Under the pieces are notes generated by a model. It made no database searches. It saw only the letters and a list, made by a program, of their open reading frames with translations, and was not told the DNA's origin. A DNA stretch of 64,000 bases, from NCBI GenBank assembly GCA_964547905.1, contig CAZJPN010000089.1, positions 1 through 64,000 on the forward strand, given 5' to 3'. A program made the position numbers and the translations under genes. This stretch comes from JAJYLM01 sp964547905 (lineage in GTDB: Bacteria > JAMCPX01). Shown here piece after piece: positions 49,015-57,488 of this stretch; positions within the stretch are counted from its first letter, which is position 1, and each line of letters opens with the position of its first letter.

Positions 49015-52000
49015 TTAAATATATGAGACCTTTTTCTTAGTCTGTTTCACCCTGTTTTGGCCTATATCTGCATCTTCCTTCACCTGATTCTGTTCATTTA
49101 AATTATTTATTTTACCTTGCTCTGTTTGAATTATAATATCTGTTTTTTGTTTTTCGATCGATTTTGAATCATGCTCTTCGGGTATATCTTCTTTTAACAA
49201 GCTGTCCAGGGTAAGTTTCTCTGGCTTTCCCTCTTGCTCCAATCCATCCCTCACAAACTCCTCGAGTTTATCAAGTTTATCCTTTACATCTCTGAATTTT
49301 CCATCTATCTTTCCAACTTCATCAAAATAATTGTAAGCTTTCTTCATATCTCCGTAAGCTTCAAAAGCTATAGCAAATTCGTACAATAAACCAATATTCT
49401 CTGCTTTTATGCCTTCCTTAGCCTCCAATGCCTGTTTATACATCTCTATTGCCTTACCCGGTAATCCTTTCCCCATATAACTCATTCCAAGCATTATAAG
49501 CCCATCTGCTTTTCTATCAGGTGAGAGTATTGCTATATTAAATTCATTTATAGCCTCATCTATCAAACCCATTTCCTTGTAAGCTATCCCGAGATTATAG
49601 TGCGTTTCCGCATCCTGTTTATCAACGCTCTTCTCAACCCCTTTTTTGAAAGCTTCGAGTACCTCTTCGACACTAACCTGCTGCTCCTCTTCGGGAGGCT
49701 GCTGTACTTGGGATACGCCGATTGTTCCTGACAGTTCTTTTTCAAGCTCCTGCGCAAGATCAAAAAGGTCTTCATCTGCAGATACCGCAATTACATGCCC
49801 AACCTCTTTCTGAATAAAAGGTTCATCCAAATCAGGAATTTTTGACTCGATATGCGGATTTAATTTTTCCTCTTTTGCGAGTATATCGGCAAGTTTTTTT
49901 CTGGCTCTCTCATCATTTGGTGCGATGTTTAAAATCCTCCGTAGGATACCCTTTGCCTCGGATAAAATACCTTGCTGACAATAGAATTCTGCTTCATCTA
50001 AAGAATCGATTATATCTATACCTTCCCCTTGCTGTCCGATCTTAACATGCGTATCAGATTCAGACTTTTCTGCCGGTTTGGAATATGTTTCCTTATCGAC
50101 ACGTGCAAGTTCTTCTTCGGAAAAATTGAAACCTATATCTTCTTCTTGTTTTTGTTTTGCAGTTACATCGGCAACATCTTTTTTTGCCTCTTCAAACTCA
50201 GGTTCTAAATTTATCTGCTCAGGAATTGGGATTTCTTCTCTTGGCTCTTCTTGAAGAGGCTCATTGACCGATTTTTCTTCATCCGCATGTTGTTCCGATG
50301 ATATTGTTTCGTACTCTTCGCCTATCTTTTTGTCTTGAGAAGCAGGAGACTCAACCTCAATCTCTATACCCGTATCAATCTCATTAGGAGTCCCGTGTGC
50401 CTCGGAAGACATTTTTTCCATTTGTTCCTGCATTGTTTCTACATGTACATCCTCAACCAACGGCGTTTCTTCAAAAATGATTTTTTCTTCTCTTGACGTC
50501 CCGGGAGCTCGCTGTGCTGGTCGTTCTTTCTTAGTTACCAGAGGTTGCTCTTCCACAACATGTTCTGAAACATTTTCTTTTATTTCAGGAGTATAACCTA
50601 TATGTGCTTTAAGTATCTCGTTGTCAGGATCATTGGCTATTGCCTGTTTAATGAAATCTTCAGCCTTTTCTATTTCACCTTGGGCCGTTAAGGCATTATA
50701 AAGGCTTTCAGCCAAACTTGAAGCTTCTTTATATTTTTTCCAAAGTTCATAAAGTTCAAACAGCTCTGTGAGTGCCCTAATGTGGGAAGGATTTACTTCA
50801 AGTATTTGATTAAGCTTCTCCACAGCCTTGGTATTCAATCCGTATCTTTTGTAAACCTGTGCTTCTGAAAAATATTTTTCTATTTCTTCCTGCGTTAATT
50901 TTTCTTTTTTGTTAATATCGGGTTGGACTATGACTTTCTGCGAAGGCCTCTGGACAATTTCCTTCACAGGCTCCTGTTTGGGTATCTTTGCCTGTGGTTT
51001 TTCCACCTGTTTTTCTGTAATTATTTTCTGCTGCTTCTCAGTTTTTACCTCCTGCTTTCGATCTGTGGTTGTCTCTAAAGGTTCCGGCACAATCTCCTGC
51101 ATAGGCCGGAACTCTGCCTTTGTACCTACAACTACTTGTAGTGCTTGTTGATCGGTCGGATCAAGCTCCAGGATCTTTTTATAGATATCCTGCATCTGCG
51201 AATCCAAACCTTCCTTAGAGTATAACTTTGCGACTTCCTTGTATGCAGATATTGCAAGAGGAATCTTATCCAGAGCCACATAGGTCTTTGCAAGGGCTAT
51301 AAGAACATCCGTATCGGACTTACCTAAAGCTATAATCTCCTTAACCTTTAAAAGTACCTTTTGATAATCGCCCCTTGAAGTGTATAATTTTATGAGTTGC
51401 TTTAATATGCTCATATCCCCAGATTTAATTGAGAGCATCCTCTCATAGACTGTAATGATATCTATAGTTCTTTTTGCCTCGATAAGTTTTTCCGCAATTT
51501 TAGAAAGCTCGGTATATGCCTGATCTTTTAGACCGTTCTTAATATAAAGTTCGGCAAGTTTCATCCTTCCGGGCAGATTTGACGGTTCCAGTTCTGTGAT
51601 AGTTTGAAGTATGTTTAATGCATCCTGAGTCCGACCTTCCCTTTCATAGATGGCTATAGCAACTTTATAGTTAGAAACGGCTTCTGCTATAAGGTTTTTC
51701 CTTCTGAAGAGTTCTGCAAGCCTGAGATAAGCCTGCGAAGAAACAGGATTAATCGTCAAAAGCTGTCTATAAACAGCGATAGCCTTATCATAAAACCCGC
51801 TGTCTCTGAATATATTGGATGCAATCTCGTAATAGTTAGTAGCTTCTTCTTTCTTATCAAGCTTCAAAAAAAGTTCCGCTATCTTAAGTGCGGCCTGATT
51901 ATTTTTGGGTTCTAATTCAAGGACTTTTTGCAAATCTTTTATAGCCTTATCAAACTGATTCTTAGCTATAAATTTATTTGCGCTTTCTATTAATTTATTT

Positions 52001-52053
52001 TTATCCACTCCAGCCAATGCGTCTCCTTCTTTGAGGGACTCTACCTTCTTCAT
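49015..52053 (-). CDS. long TPR protein, operon partner of the ExeA-like ATPase
   Basis: A 1012-residue protein. Residues 18-310 hold dense TPRs (FDKAIKDLQKVLELEPKNNQ, YDKAIAVYRQLLTINPVSSQ, DALNILQTITELEPSNLPG). A linker rich in Glu, Lys, Pro and Gln follows. A second TPR group lies near 390-490, then a very acidic disordered stretch (about 515-690), a repeat block near 690-730, and a last TPR block near 815-935. There is no signal peptide. Such proteins are usually scaffolds; pairing with an ExeA-type ATPase is typical of deltaproteobacterial genomes and may relate to envelope assembly, secretion or motility. GAGGGG precedes the start. Function unknown. Confidence 0.78.
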   Translation of the reverse strand: MKKVESLKEGDALAGVDKNKLIESANKFIAKNQFDKAIKDLQKVLELEPKNNQAALKIAELFLKLDKKEEATNYYEIASNIFRDSGFYDKAIAVYRQLLTINPVSSQAYLRLAELFRRKNLIAEAVSNYKVAIAIYEREGRTQDALNILQTITELEPSNLPGRMKLAELYIKNGLKDQAYTELSKIAEKLIEAKRTIDIITVYERMLSIKSGDMSILKQLIKLYTSRGDYQKVLLKVKEIIALGKSDTDVLIALAKTYVALDKIPLAISAYKEVAKLYSKEGLDSQMQDIYKKILELDPTDQQALQVVVGTKAEFRPMQEIVPEPLETTTDRKQEVKTEKQQKIITEKQVEKPQAKIPKQEPVKEIVQRPSQKVIVQPDINKKEKLTQEEIEKYFSEAQVYKRYGLNTKAVEKLNQILEVNPSHIRALTELFELYELWKKYKEASSLAESLYNALTAQGEIEKAEDFIKQAIANDPDNEILKAHIGYTPEIKENVSEHVVEEQPLVTKKERPAQRAPGTSREEKIIFEETPLVEDVHVETMQEQMEKMSSEAHGTPNEIDTGIEIEVESPASQDKKIGEEYETISSEQHADEEKSVNEPLQEEPREEIPIPEQINLEPEFEEAKKDVADVTAKQKQEEDIGFNFSEEELARVDKETYSKPAEKSESDTHVKIGQQGEGIDIIDSLDEAEFYCQQGILSEAKGILRRILNIAPNDERARKKLADILAKEEKLNPHIESKIPDLDEPFIQKEVGHVIAVSADEDLFDLAQELEKELSGTIGVSQVQQPPEEEQQVSVEEVLEAFKKGVEKSVDKQDAETHYNLGIAYKEMGLIDEAINEFNIAILSPDRKADGLIMLGMSYMGKGLPGKAIEMYKQALEAKEGIKAENIGLLYEFAIAFEAYGDMKKAYNYFDEVGKIDGKFRDVKDKLDKLEEFVRDGLEQEGKPEKLTLDSLLKEDIPEEHDSKSIEKQKTDIIIQTEQGKINNLNEQNQVKEDADIGQNRVKQTKKKVSYI

Positions 52054-52117
52054 AATTAGCCCCTCAATGAAAATTTGTCAAGTATGAGACCGTGAGATCC
52101 TGTTCGTGGTAACAAAC

Positions 52118-52148
52118 AAAAAAGGGCGTACAACGTACGCCCTTTTTT
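52118..52148. terminator. bidirectional intrinsic terminator
   Basis: AAAAAAGGGCGTAC and GTACGCCCTTTTTT are perfect 14-bp arms with a 3-nt loop, giving a GC-rich stem with T-tracts on both strands. It lies 26 bp beyond the aspC stop and before the TPR gene start, so it terminates the minus-strand aspC transcript. Confidence 0.85.
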
Positions 52149-52174
52149 ACCGACTTAAGCATTTAAAAATGATC

Positions 52175-53362
52175 TTACTCCAGCATAGCTACAGCCTGTT
52201 CTATCCTCTCAAGCCCTTTCTTTATGGTTTCCAGAGATGTAGCATATGAGAGCCTCATATTATCCTTTGCACCGAATGGTGCACCTGGGACAACGGCGAC
52301 TTTTGCCTGCTCGAGCAGGAAATCGGCAAAATCAAATGAATCCTTTATGATTTTGCCTTTAAACTTTTTGCCGTATAGTCCGCTTATATTCGGGAATGCA
52401 TAGAATGCCCCTTTGGGGGTGATGCAGGTAATACCTTGTATCTTATTCAGTCCCTCAACGATAAACTTGCGTCTCTTGTCGAACTCGGCAACCATTTTTG
52501 TAACAGAATCCTGGGGACCTCTTAATGCCTCGACACTTGCTTTCATAGCAATCGATGTTGGGTTTGATGTGCTCTGGCTCTGTATGTTTTTCATACCGCT
52601 TATTATTTCCTTGGGACCCGCAGTAAAACCAATCCTCCATCCTGTCATTGCATACGTCTTTGATACGCCATGTACGAGCAACGTCCTTGACTTCATGTCC
52701 TTTGCCTGAGCTATAGTAAAAAATTCTTCCCCATCATAGATAAGTTTTTCGTAAATATCGTCTGTTACAACAAACATGTTATGTTTTTTCACAACCTCAG
52801 CTATCTCTTCAAGTATCTGCCGCGGATATACAGCGCCTGAAGGGTTGCCCGGACTATTTATCAACAGTATCTTCGTCTTCTTGGTTATGGCCTTTTCAAC
52901 TGCCTCAGGCTTTAAAGCAAAGTTGTCCTTTTCTTTTGTTTTGACAAAAACGGATTTTGCACCTGCAACCCCGAACATCTCGGGATAGGATACCCAGTAG
53001 GGTGTCGGTATTATAACCTCGTCACCGGGATTTATCATTGCCAAAGCAATGTTGAATAATGCGTGCTTTGCACCAACCGATACTATTATTTCATTCCTTG
53101 AATACTCAAGACCGTTATCTCTCTTGAATTTCTCTATAACGGCATCCTTGAGATCCGGTATACCGTCAACAGGCATGTACTTCGTAAAACCTTTGTTTAT
53201 GGCATCTATTGCAGCCTGTTTAATATTGTCGGGGGTATCAAAATCAGGCTCACCTGCTCCGAAGCCAACAACATCAATACCCTGTGCCTTCAATTCTTTT
53301 GCCTTCGTATCAATAGCCAGCGTAGCCGACGGCTTGATAGCTTTAGCCCTTTTAGATAACAT
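52175..53362 (-). CDS. aspC: aspartate aminotransferase (class I, type Ib)
   Basis: A 395-residue PLP aminotransferase. The PLP lysine is Lys235 in HGVSKTYAMTGWRIGF. LLINSPGNPSGAVY, VVTDDIYEKLIYDGE and the C-terminal Arg in DNMRLSYATSLE (carboxylate binding) are class I signatures. The N-terminus (LSKRAKAIKPSATLAI) fits the prokaryotic Ib subgroup. AAAGGAG precedes the start. Transfers amino groups between aspartate and 2-oxoglutarate. Last gene before a strong terminator. Confidence 0.93.
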   Translation of the reverse strand: MLSKRAKAIKPSATLAIDTKAKELKAQGIDVVGFGAGEPDFDTPDNIKQAAIDAINKGFTKYMPVDGIPDLKDAVIEKFKRDNGLEYSRNEIIVSVGAKHALFNIALAMINPGDEVIIPTPYWVSYPEMFGVAGAKSVFVKTKEKDNFALKPEAVEKAITKKTKILLINSPGNPSGAVYPRQILEEIAEVVKKHNMFVVTDDIYEKLIYDGEEFFTIAQAKDMKSRTLLVHGVSKTYAMTGWRIGFTAGPKEIISGMKNIQSQSTSNPTSIAMKASVEALRGPQDSVTKMVAEFDKRRKFIVEGLNKIQGITCITPKGAFYAFPNISGLYGKKFKGKIIKDSFDFADFLLEQAKVAVVPGAPFGAKDNMRLSYATSLETIKKGLERIEQAVAMLE

Positions 53363-53419
53363 AAATTTCTCCTTTTATTTTTTTATTTTTTTGTTTATCT
53401 GCAACATCGTTAGATATTT

Positions 53420-53932
53420 TTATTCCCATGACACTATATCCGTCTTCCTTTCCTTGAGCCTTTCATTGAATTTCTCAACTACGACATCAGGGACAAGATC
53501 CCTTACAGAACCGCCGAGCGAAAGTATCTCTTTTATTATACTTGAACTCAAAAAAGAATACTTACCCTCGGTCATCATAAAGACGGTTTCAAGCTTGCCG
53601 TTCATCTTCTTGTTCGCCAAAGACATCTGAAGTTCAAATTCGAAATCTGCAACTGTTCTCAATCCTCTCAATACTATCTCCGCATTCTTTGATTTAACAT
53701 AGTCCACGAGGAGACCCTTGAAAGATTCTACCACGACTCTTTTCTCGTTCTTGAATATTTCATTTAAAATGCTCACGCGCTCTTCTATGGAAAAAAATGA
53801 TTTCTTGCCGGATTGGTTGTAAGAAATAGCAATTATAATCTTATCAAAGAGTTTCAGACCTCTTTCTATAATATTTATATGACCGTAGGTTATAGGATCA
53901 AAAGATCCCGGGTATACGGCTGTCTTTATCAT
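53420..53932 (-). CDS. coaD: phosphopantetheine adenylyltransferase
   Basis: CoaD makes dephospho-CoA from 4'-phosphopantetheine and ATP, the penultimate CoA step. The 170-residue protein begins MIKTAVYPGSFDPITYGHINII, with the TxGH nucleotidyltransferase motif, and has VLRGLRTVADFEFE and the C-terminal KYSFLSSSIIKEI motif. It lies 1 bp after rsmD, the usual rsmD-coaD pair. GGAGG precedes the start inside rsmD's end. It complements the panBCD operon elsewhere in the window. Confidence 0.96.
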   Translation of the reverse strand: MIKTAVYPGSFDPITYGHINIIERGLKLFDKIIIAISYNQSGKKSFFSIEERVSILNEIFKNEKRVVVESFKGLLVDYVKSKNAEIVLRGLRTVADFEFELQMSLANKKMNGKLETVFMMTEGKYSFLSSSIIKEILSLGGSVRDLVPDVVVEKFNERLKERKTDIVSWE

Positions 53933-53933
53933 G

Positions 53934-54488
53934 TTAATGCCTCCTCGCTATGGTAAGGTAGGTATCTCCGTATCTATACGTCTTCATCGTCATATCCAAA
54001 TTTACCCCCTGTAAAATATTCCTTACCGTTCCGTCATGTTCTATACCTATTATGAACGAATCTTTCATTATTTTCCGATTCAGCATATCGGATAGAATAT
54101 CCGTATATGCATAAACATCTTTGTAAGGCGGATCGACATAAGCTATGTCGAACTTTATATTTTTCTTCTCTATCTGTTCCATTGCTCTCATTACATCCAT
54201 CATTATAACTACATATAAATTGCTGTCCATGAATGCAAGGTTTTTTGATAATAATGTTGATACAGCCTTTGAACGCTCTATAAAATATACCTTGTGCGCT
54301 CCACGGCTCAATGCCTCTATACCGATTGCTCCTGTCCCTGCATACATATCAAGAAAAGCTGCATTCTGAATATCCTGCCCCACGATATCAAAAAACGCCT
54401 CCCGTATCTTTGCAAGAGTTGGCCTCACCAAGCTATCGTCCGGGCTTTTTAGCCTCCTTCCTTTATGGATTCCGCCGATTATCTTCAT
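53934..54488 (-). CDS. rsmD: 16S rRNA (guanine966-N2)-methyltransferase
   Basis: A 184-residue SAM-dependent methyltransferase. IIGGIHKGRRLKSP is the family N-terminus, RPTLAKIREAFFDIV follows, FLDMYAGTGAIGIEALSRGA binds SAM and the catalytic DPPY motif is Asp119-Tyr122 in AYVDPPYKDV. It methylates G966 of 16S rRNA. No Shine-Dalgarno is seen; a GC-rich palindrome lies just upstream of the start. It forms the common pair with coaD. Confidence 0.93.
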   Translation of the reverse strand: MKIIGGIHKGRRLKSPDDSLVRPTLAKIREAFFDIVGQDIQNAAFLDMYAGTGAIGIEALSRGAHKVYFIERSKAVSTLLSKNLAFMDSNLYVVIMMDVMRAMEQIEKKNIKFDIAYVDPPYKDVYAYTDILSDMLNRKIMKDSFIIGIEHDGTVRNILQGVNLDMTMKTYRYGDTYLTIARRH

Positions 54489-54497
54489 ATGAAAACA

Positions 54498-54525
54498 GTA
54501 AGGGCGGGTTAAAACCCGCCCTTAC
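54498..54525. repeat. REP-like GC-rich palindrome between htrA and rsmD
   Basis: GTAAGGGCGGGTT and AACCCGCCCTTAC are perfect 13-bp arms around AA. It resembles GTA(A/G)GGGCGGGTTT-type small mobile palindromes seen across bacteria. It lies 10 nt before the rsmD start. On the minus strand TGTTTTC follows, so it could be the htrA terminator. Confidence 0.6.
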
Positions 54526-54564
54526 GTAAACTATTATCTAATAATATTCGAATCATACAACATT

Positions 54565-56091
54565 TTACTGTGCCGTCATAGCAACATAGATATTTGCATT
54601 GCCTCTGGTTATAAGCAACGAAACCATTTCGCCTTTCTTTACGGATGACATGACTTTGCTGTAATCCTCCACGTTGTTTATATCCTTTTGGTTCACCTGC
54701 TTTACGATATCACCTTTCTCTATACCTGCCATATCAGCCGGACTTCCCTCTGCAACATTCGTTACGACAATGCCTTTATCGGTTTGCATGTTGTATTCTC
54801 TTTGAACATCCGGGGTAATATTGCTGACGGTTATCCCGAGTTTTTTCTCACTGACATTTTCCTCTTTGGGCGCAGCAATGCTGGCAACTTCGGTCTTTGA
54901 CGGTAATTCTCCAACCGTAACTTTGATTGTCTTTTCTTTGCCCTGTCTTAATATCTTGACATCGATTTTGCTGCCAATGGGTGTATTGGATACAATCCAT
55001 GGCAGATCATCGGCATTCTTAACTTCTTTACCGTCGAATTTGATTATGACATCACCCTGTTTTATACCGGCTTTATCTGCAGGACCATCTTTTATTACCT
55101 TTGTTACAACAGCACCTTTCTGATCCCGTTTCAAACGAAACGATTCGGCAAGATCCGGGCTTATGTTTTGTATATAAACACCAAGCCATCCTCTTATAAC
55201 CTTACCGTGCTCTATGAGCTGCGGTATTATAGTTTTGGCTACATTTATCGGTATGGCGAATCCAATCCCCTGACCAATACTCGGTGCTATGATAGCCGTA
55301 CTTATACCTATCACCTCGCCGTTAAGGTTAAATACGGGTCCGCCGCTGTTACCTCTGTTTATTGCCGCATCCGTTTGCAAGAATTGGTCGTAATTGCTCG
55401 AACTTAGTCTCCTTCCCTTGGCACTTATTATACCCGCAGTTACCGTGTGATCAAGCCCGAATGGATTGCCTATGACAACTACCCAATCGCCAACCTGGAC
55501 TTTTGCTGAGTCACCAAGATATGCCACATCAAGCGGTTTTTTGGGCACAACCTTCAACAGTGCTAAATCGGTCTGAGGATCAGCCCCGATAATCTTTGCT
55601 GTGTACTGATCCCCGTTATCGGTTATCACCCTTATATCGGTCATGCCTGCTATTACGTGGTTGTTGGTAAGTATATATCCTTCTTTGTTTATTATAAACC
55701 CGGACCCAAGCGCATGTTCCTTGTATTCTTGAGGTCCCTGAGGTCCCATGAACTGTTCAAAAAAATGCGGTCCGAAAAACTGTTTAAACTGTTCTCCCAT
55801 AGGACCAAACTGCTGCATTGTGGGATTGGTCTTTATAATCTTTGTTGTAGATATGTTTACTACAGCACCCTTAACCTTATTCACAAGTGGAGCAAAAGAT
55901 GCCGGCACATAAGCCTCTGGTGATGAAACATCCTGTGCTTGACCTACAGCCGGTTTCTCACTCCATATTTTTGTCTCCGTAGCTCTGGTAACTGTTGTAA
56001 TATTCATTCTTGCGGCAAGTATCAATCCTGCCACAACAGATGCTACTACAAGTACCCCAATGCCTAATATTGTATAACCTTTCTTTTTCAT
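54565..56091 (-). CDS. degP: periplasmic serine protease, HtrA/DegP (Do) family
   Basis: A 508-residue envelope quality-control protease. A single N-terminal hydrophobic segment (residues 6-27) exports or anchors it. The catalytic triad is His145 (TNNHVIAG), Asp175 (PQTDLALL) and Ser249 (NRGNSGGPVFN). Two PDZ domains follow, near 300-390 (GWLGVYIQNISPDLA) and 415-505 (KLGITVSNITPD). A Gln/Phe/Gly-rich insert near residues 90-125, before the protease core, matches the LA-loop region. AAGGAGG precedes the start. It follows DUF1844 by 10 bp in a minus-strand run. Confidence 0.95.
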   Translation of the reverse strand: MKKKGYTILGIGVLVVASVVAGLILAARMNITTVTRATETKIWSEKPAVGQAQDVSSPEAYVPASFAPLVNKVKGAVVNISTTKIIKTNPTMQQFGPMGEQFKQFFGPHFFEQFMGPQGPQEYKEHALGSGFIINKEGYILTNNHVIAGMTDIRVITDNGDQYTAKIIGADPQTDLALLKVVPKKPLDVAYLGDSAKVQVGDWVVVIGNPFGLDHTVTAGIISAKGRRLSSSNYDQFLQTDAAINRGNSGGPVFNLNGEVIGISTAIIAPSIGQGIGFAIPINVAKTIIPQLIEHGKVIRGWLGVYIQNISPDLAESFRLKRDQKGAVVTKVIKDGPADKAGIKQGDVIIKFDGKEVKNADDLPWIVSNTPIGSKIDVKILRQGKEKTIKVTVGELPSKTEVASIAAPKEENVSEKKLGITVSNITPDVQREYNMQTDKGIVVTNVAEGSPADMAGIEKGDIVKQVNQKDINNVEDYSKVMSSVKKGEMVSLLITRGNANIYVAMTAQ

Positions 56092-56101
56092 TCAATCCTC
56101 C

Positions 56102-56536
56102 TTATTTTTTCCCTTCCGAAACTAAAACGTATCTCATTCTTAAATCGAAAAGCACATTATCCAGCATCATTGATTCATCATTGTTAAGATTACCCGTCGT
56201 CTTTTCCTTAAGAAGTTCGAGAATATCTATAGTCTGTCTTGCAGCACCAAGATCTTTTTTAATAATATTCGTCTGTGGATCCGCCACGGCACCAAGCTGT
56301 ATCAGCGTTGTACCTGCGAGAGAATTTATCAGATCAATAAAACTTATCTTAAAACCTTGATTTGATATAACATCTTCCTGTTCCTGTGCATTTTCTGTTT
56401 TATTGGAACTAACATCATTATTGAGTGCTTCATCCTTGGCATGTTCTTCTTGCACATTGCTACCATCTTCCATAGTATTATCGCTCATTTTAAATCGTCT
56501 CTTGTCATTTACTTTAATATCATCGTTTTCCGTCAT
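56102..56536 (-). CDS. DUF1844 protein
   Basis: A 144-residue protein. Its C-terminal half (FKISFIDLINSLAGTTLIQLGAVADPQTN...LGAARQTIDILELLKEKTTGNL...) is the DUF1844 domain, mostly helical. The N-terminal half is charged and probably disordered. The frame opens at 56584, but the ATG at 56536 has GGGGGTGA upstream and overlaps the preceding gene by only 17 bp. Family function is unknown. Confidence 0.75.
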   Translation of the reverse strand: MTENDDIKVNDKRRFKMSDNTMEDGSNVQEEHAKDEALNNDVSSNKTENAQEQEDVISNQGFKISFIDLINSLAGTTLIQLGAVADPQTNIIKKDLGAARQTIDILELLKEKTTGNLNNDESMMLDNVLFDLRMRYVLVSEGKK

Positions 56537-57479
56537 GACTATCACCCCCGTTATTTCGGTACATATCCCGAATAGGCGTTTCAAACACCGCGGTTATATA
56601 TTTATTTATAACATAAACTTCCGGCCTTCCTGTGACCATTGCGTATACACTATTTTTATCCACGTTCTTGCCTATTTCAATATTGTACTTCTTATTATCC
56701 ATACGTACTATGCTAATAACTTCTAACGGCTTTTCAAGTCCCATACCTTTCAAATCCGTAACATCGTCAATAATATTGGTTGCATTCATATTGGTTAGCT
56801 GAAAGGCCATCTCATCGAATACGGATGTTTTTAACCTGTTGTAAGAAGGCTTCGTGAAAACCCATGTTTTTTTCTCTTTTTTAAGGGTATATACAGGCTT
56901 CGAATCCTTTGTAAAAGAAATGGACGCTATATCATTCTGTGTTAATTTTATAAGACTTTTGTTCCTGAGCTGAAACAGGGTGCTATCGAGCTGCTTTCTG
57001 AGCCATCCCGCTATAGTAAATACACCCGGTATGCCGTTTTTAGCCACTGCATAGGAGTACTTTCCCAGTGGGGTAGCAGAACCTATCTGCAGACCATAAA
57101 TTTGTTTATTCGATAATGTTACCGTTGCTGTTATTGAAGCAGGGCTTAGACCAAATGCCGCGGGTGTTCCATTGCCTATTTTCTTATTGTACCGGAGTGT
57201 TGCAAAAGAATTCAACAATGTATCGATCACGGTTGTATCGGCATCGGTATTGACGGGATATGAGATTAACCAGTTACCGTTTGTATCTTTCTTTATAACA
57301 AAATCGCCATTTTTATTACGTATATTTATTGCGTTCACATTGCCGATGTTGTTTATATTAAAAACCTTCTTGACATGAAGCTTTTCGACGGCTTTATGCC
57401 TGGGGTTTATTACAAAGACAACTGCCACAATAGCCAAAGCCAAAACCGCTGTAAGATACACTGTAAGTTTGATATTCAT
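56520..57479 (-). CDS. DUF4340 protein linked to a GldG-type ABC system
   Basis: A 319-residue protein with one N-terminal transmembrane segment (KLTVYLTAVLALAIVAVVFVI) and repeated beta-rich DUF4340-type segments: FVIKKDTNGNWLISYPVNTDADTTVIDTLLNSFATLRYNKKIG near residue 48, ASISFTKDSKPVYTLKKEKKTWVFTKP near 190, and YNIEIGKNVDKNSVYAMVTGRPEVYVIN near 270. DUF4340 proteins regularly follow GldG-type genes, as here (9 bp apart). Probably periplasmic and membrane-anchored. GGAGGGG precedes the start. Function unknown. Confidence 0.82.
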   Translation of the reverse strand: MNIKLTVYLTAVLALAIVAVVFVINPRHKAVEKLHVKKVFNINNIGNVNAINIRNKNGDFVIKKDTNGNWLISYPVNTDADTTVIDTLLNSFATLRYNKKIGNGTPAAFGLSPASITATVTLSNKQIYGLQIGSATPLGKYSYAVAKNGIPGVFTIAGWLRKQLDSTLFQLRNKSLIKLTQNDIASISFTKDSKPVYTLKKEKKTWVFTKPSYNRLKTSVFDEMAFQLTNMNATNIIDDVTDLKGMGLEKPLEVISIVRMDNKKYNIEIGKNVDKNSVYAMVTGRPEVYVINKYITAVFETPIRDMYRNNGGDSHDGKR

Positions 57480-57488
57480 TTTCCCCTC

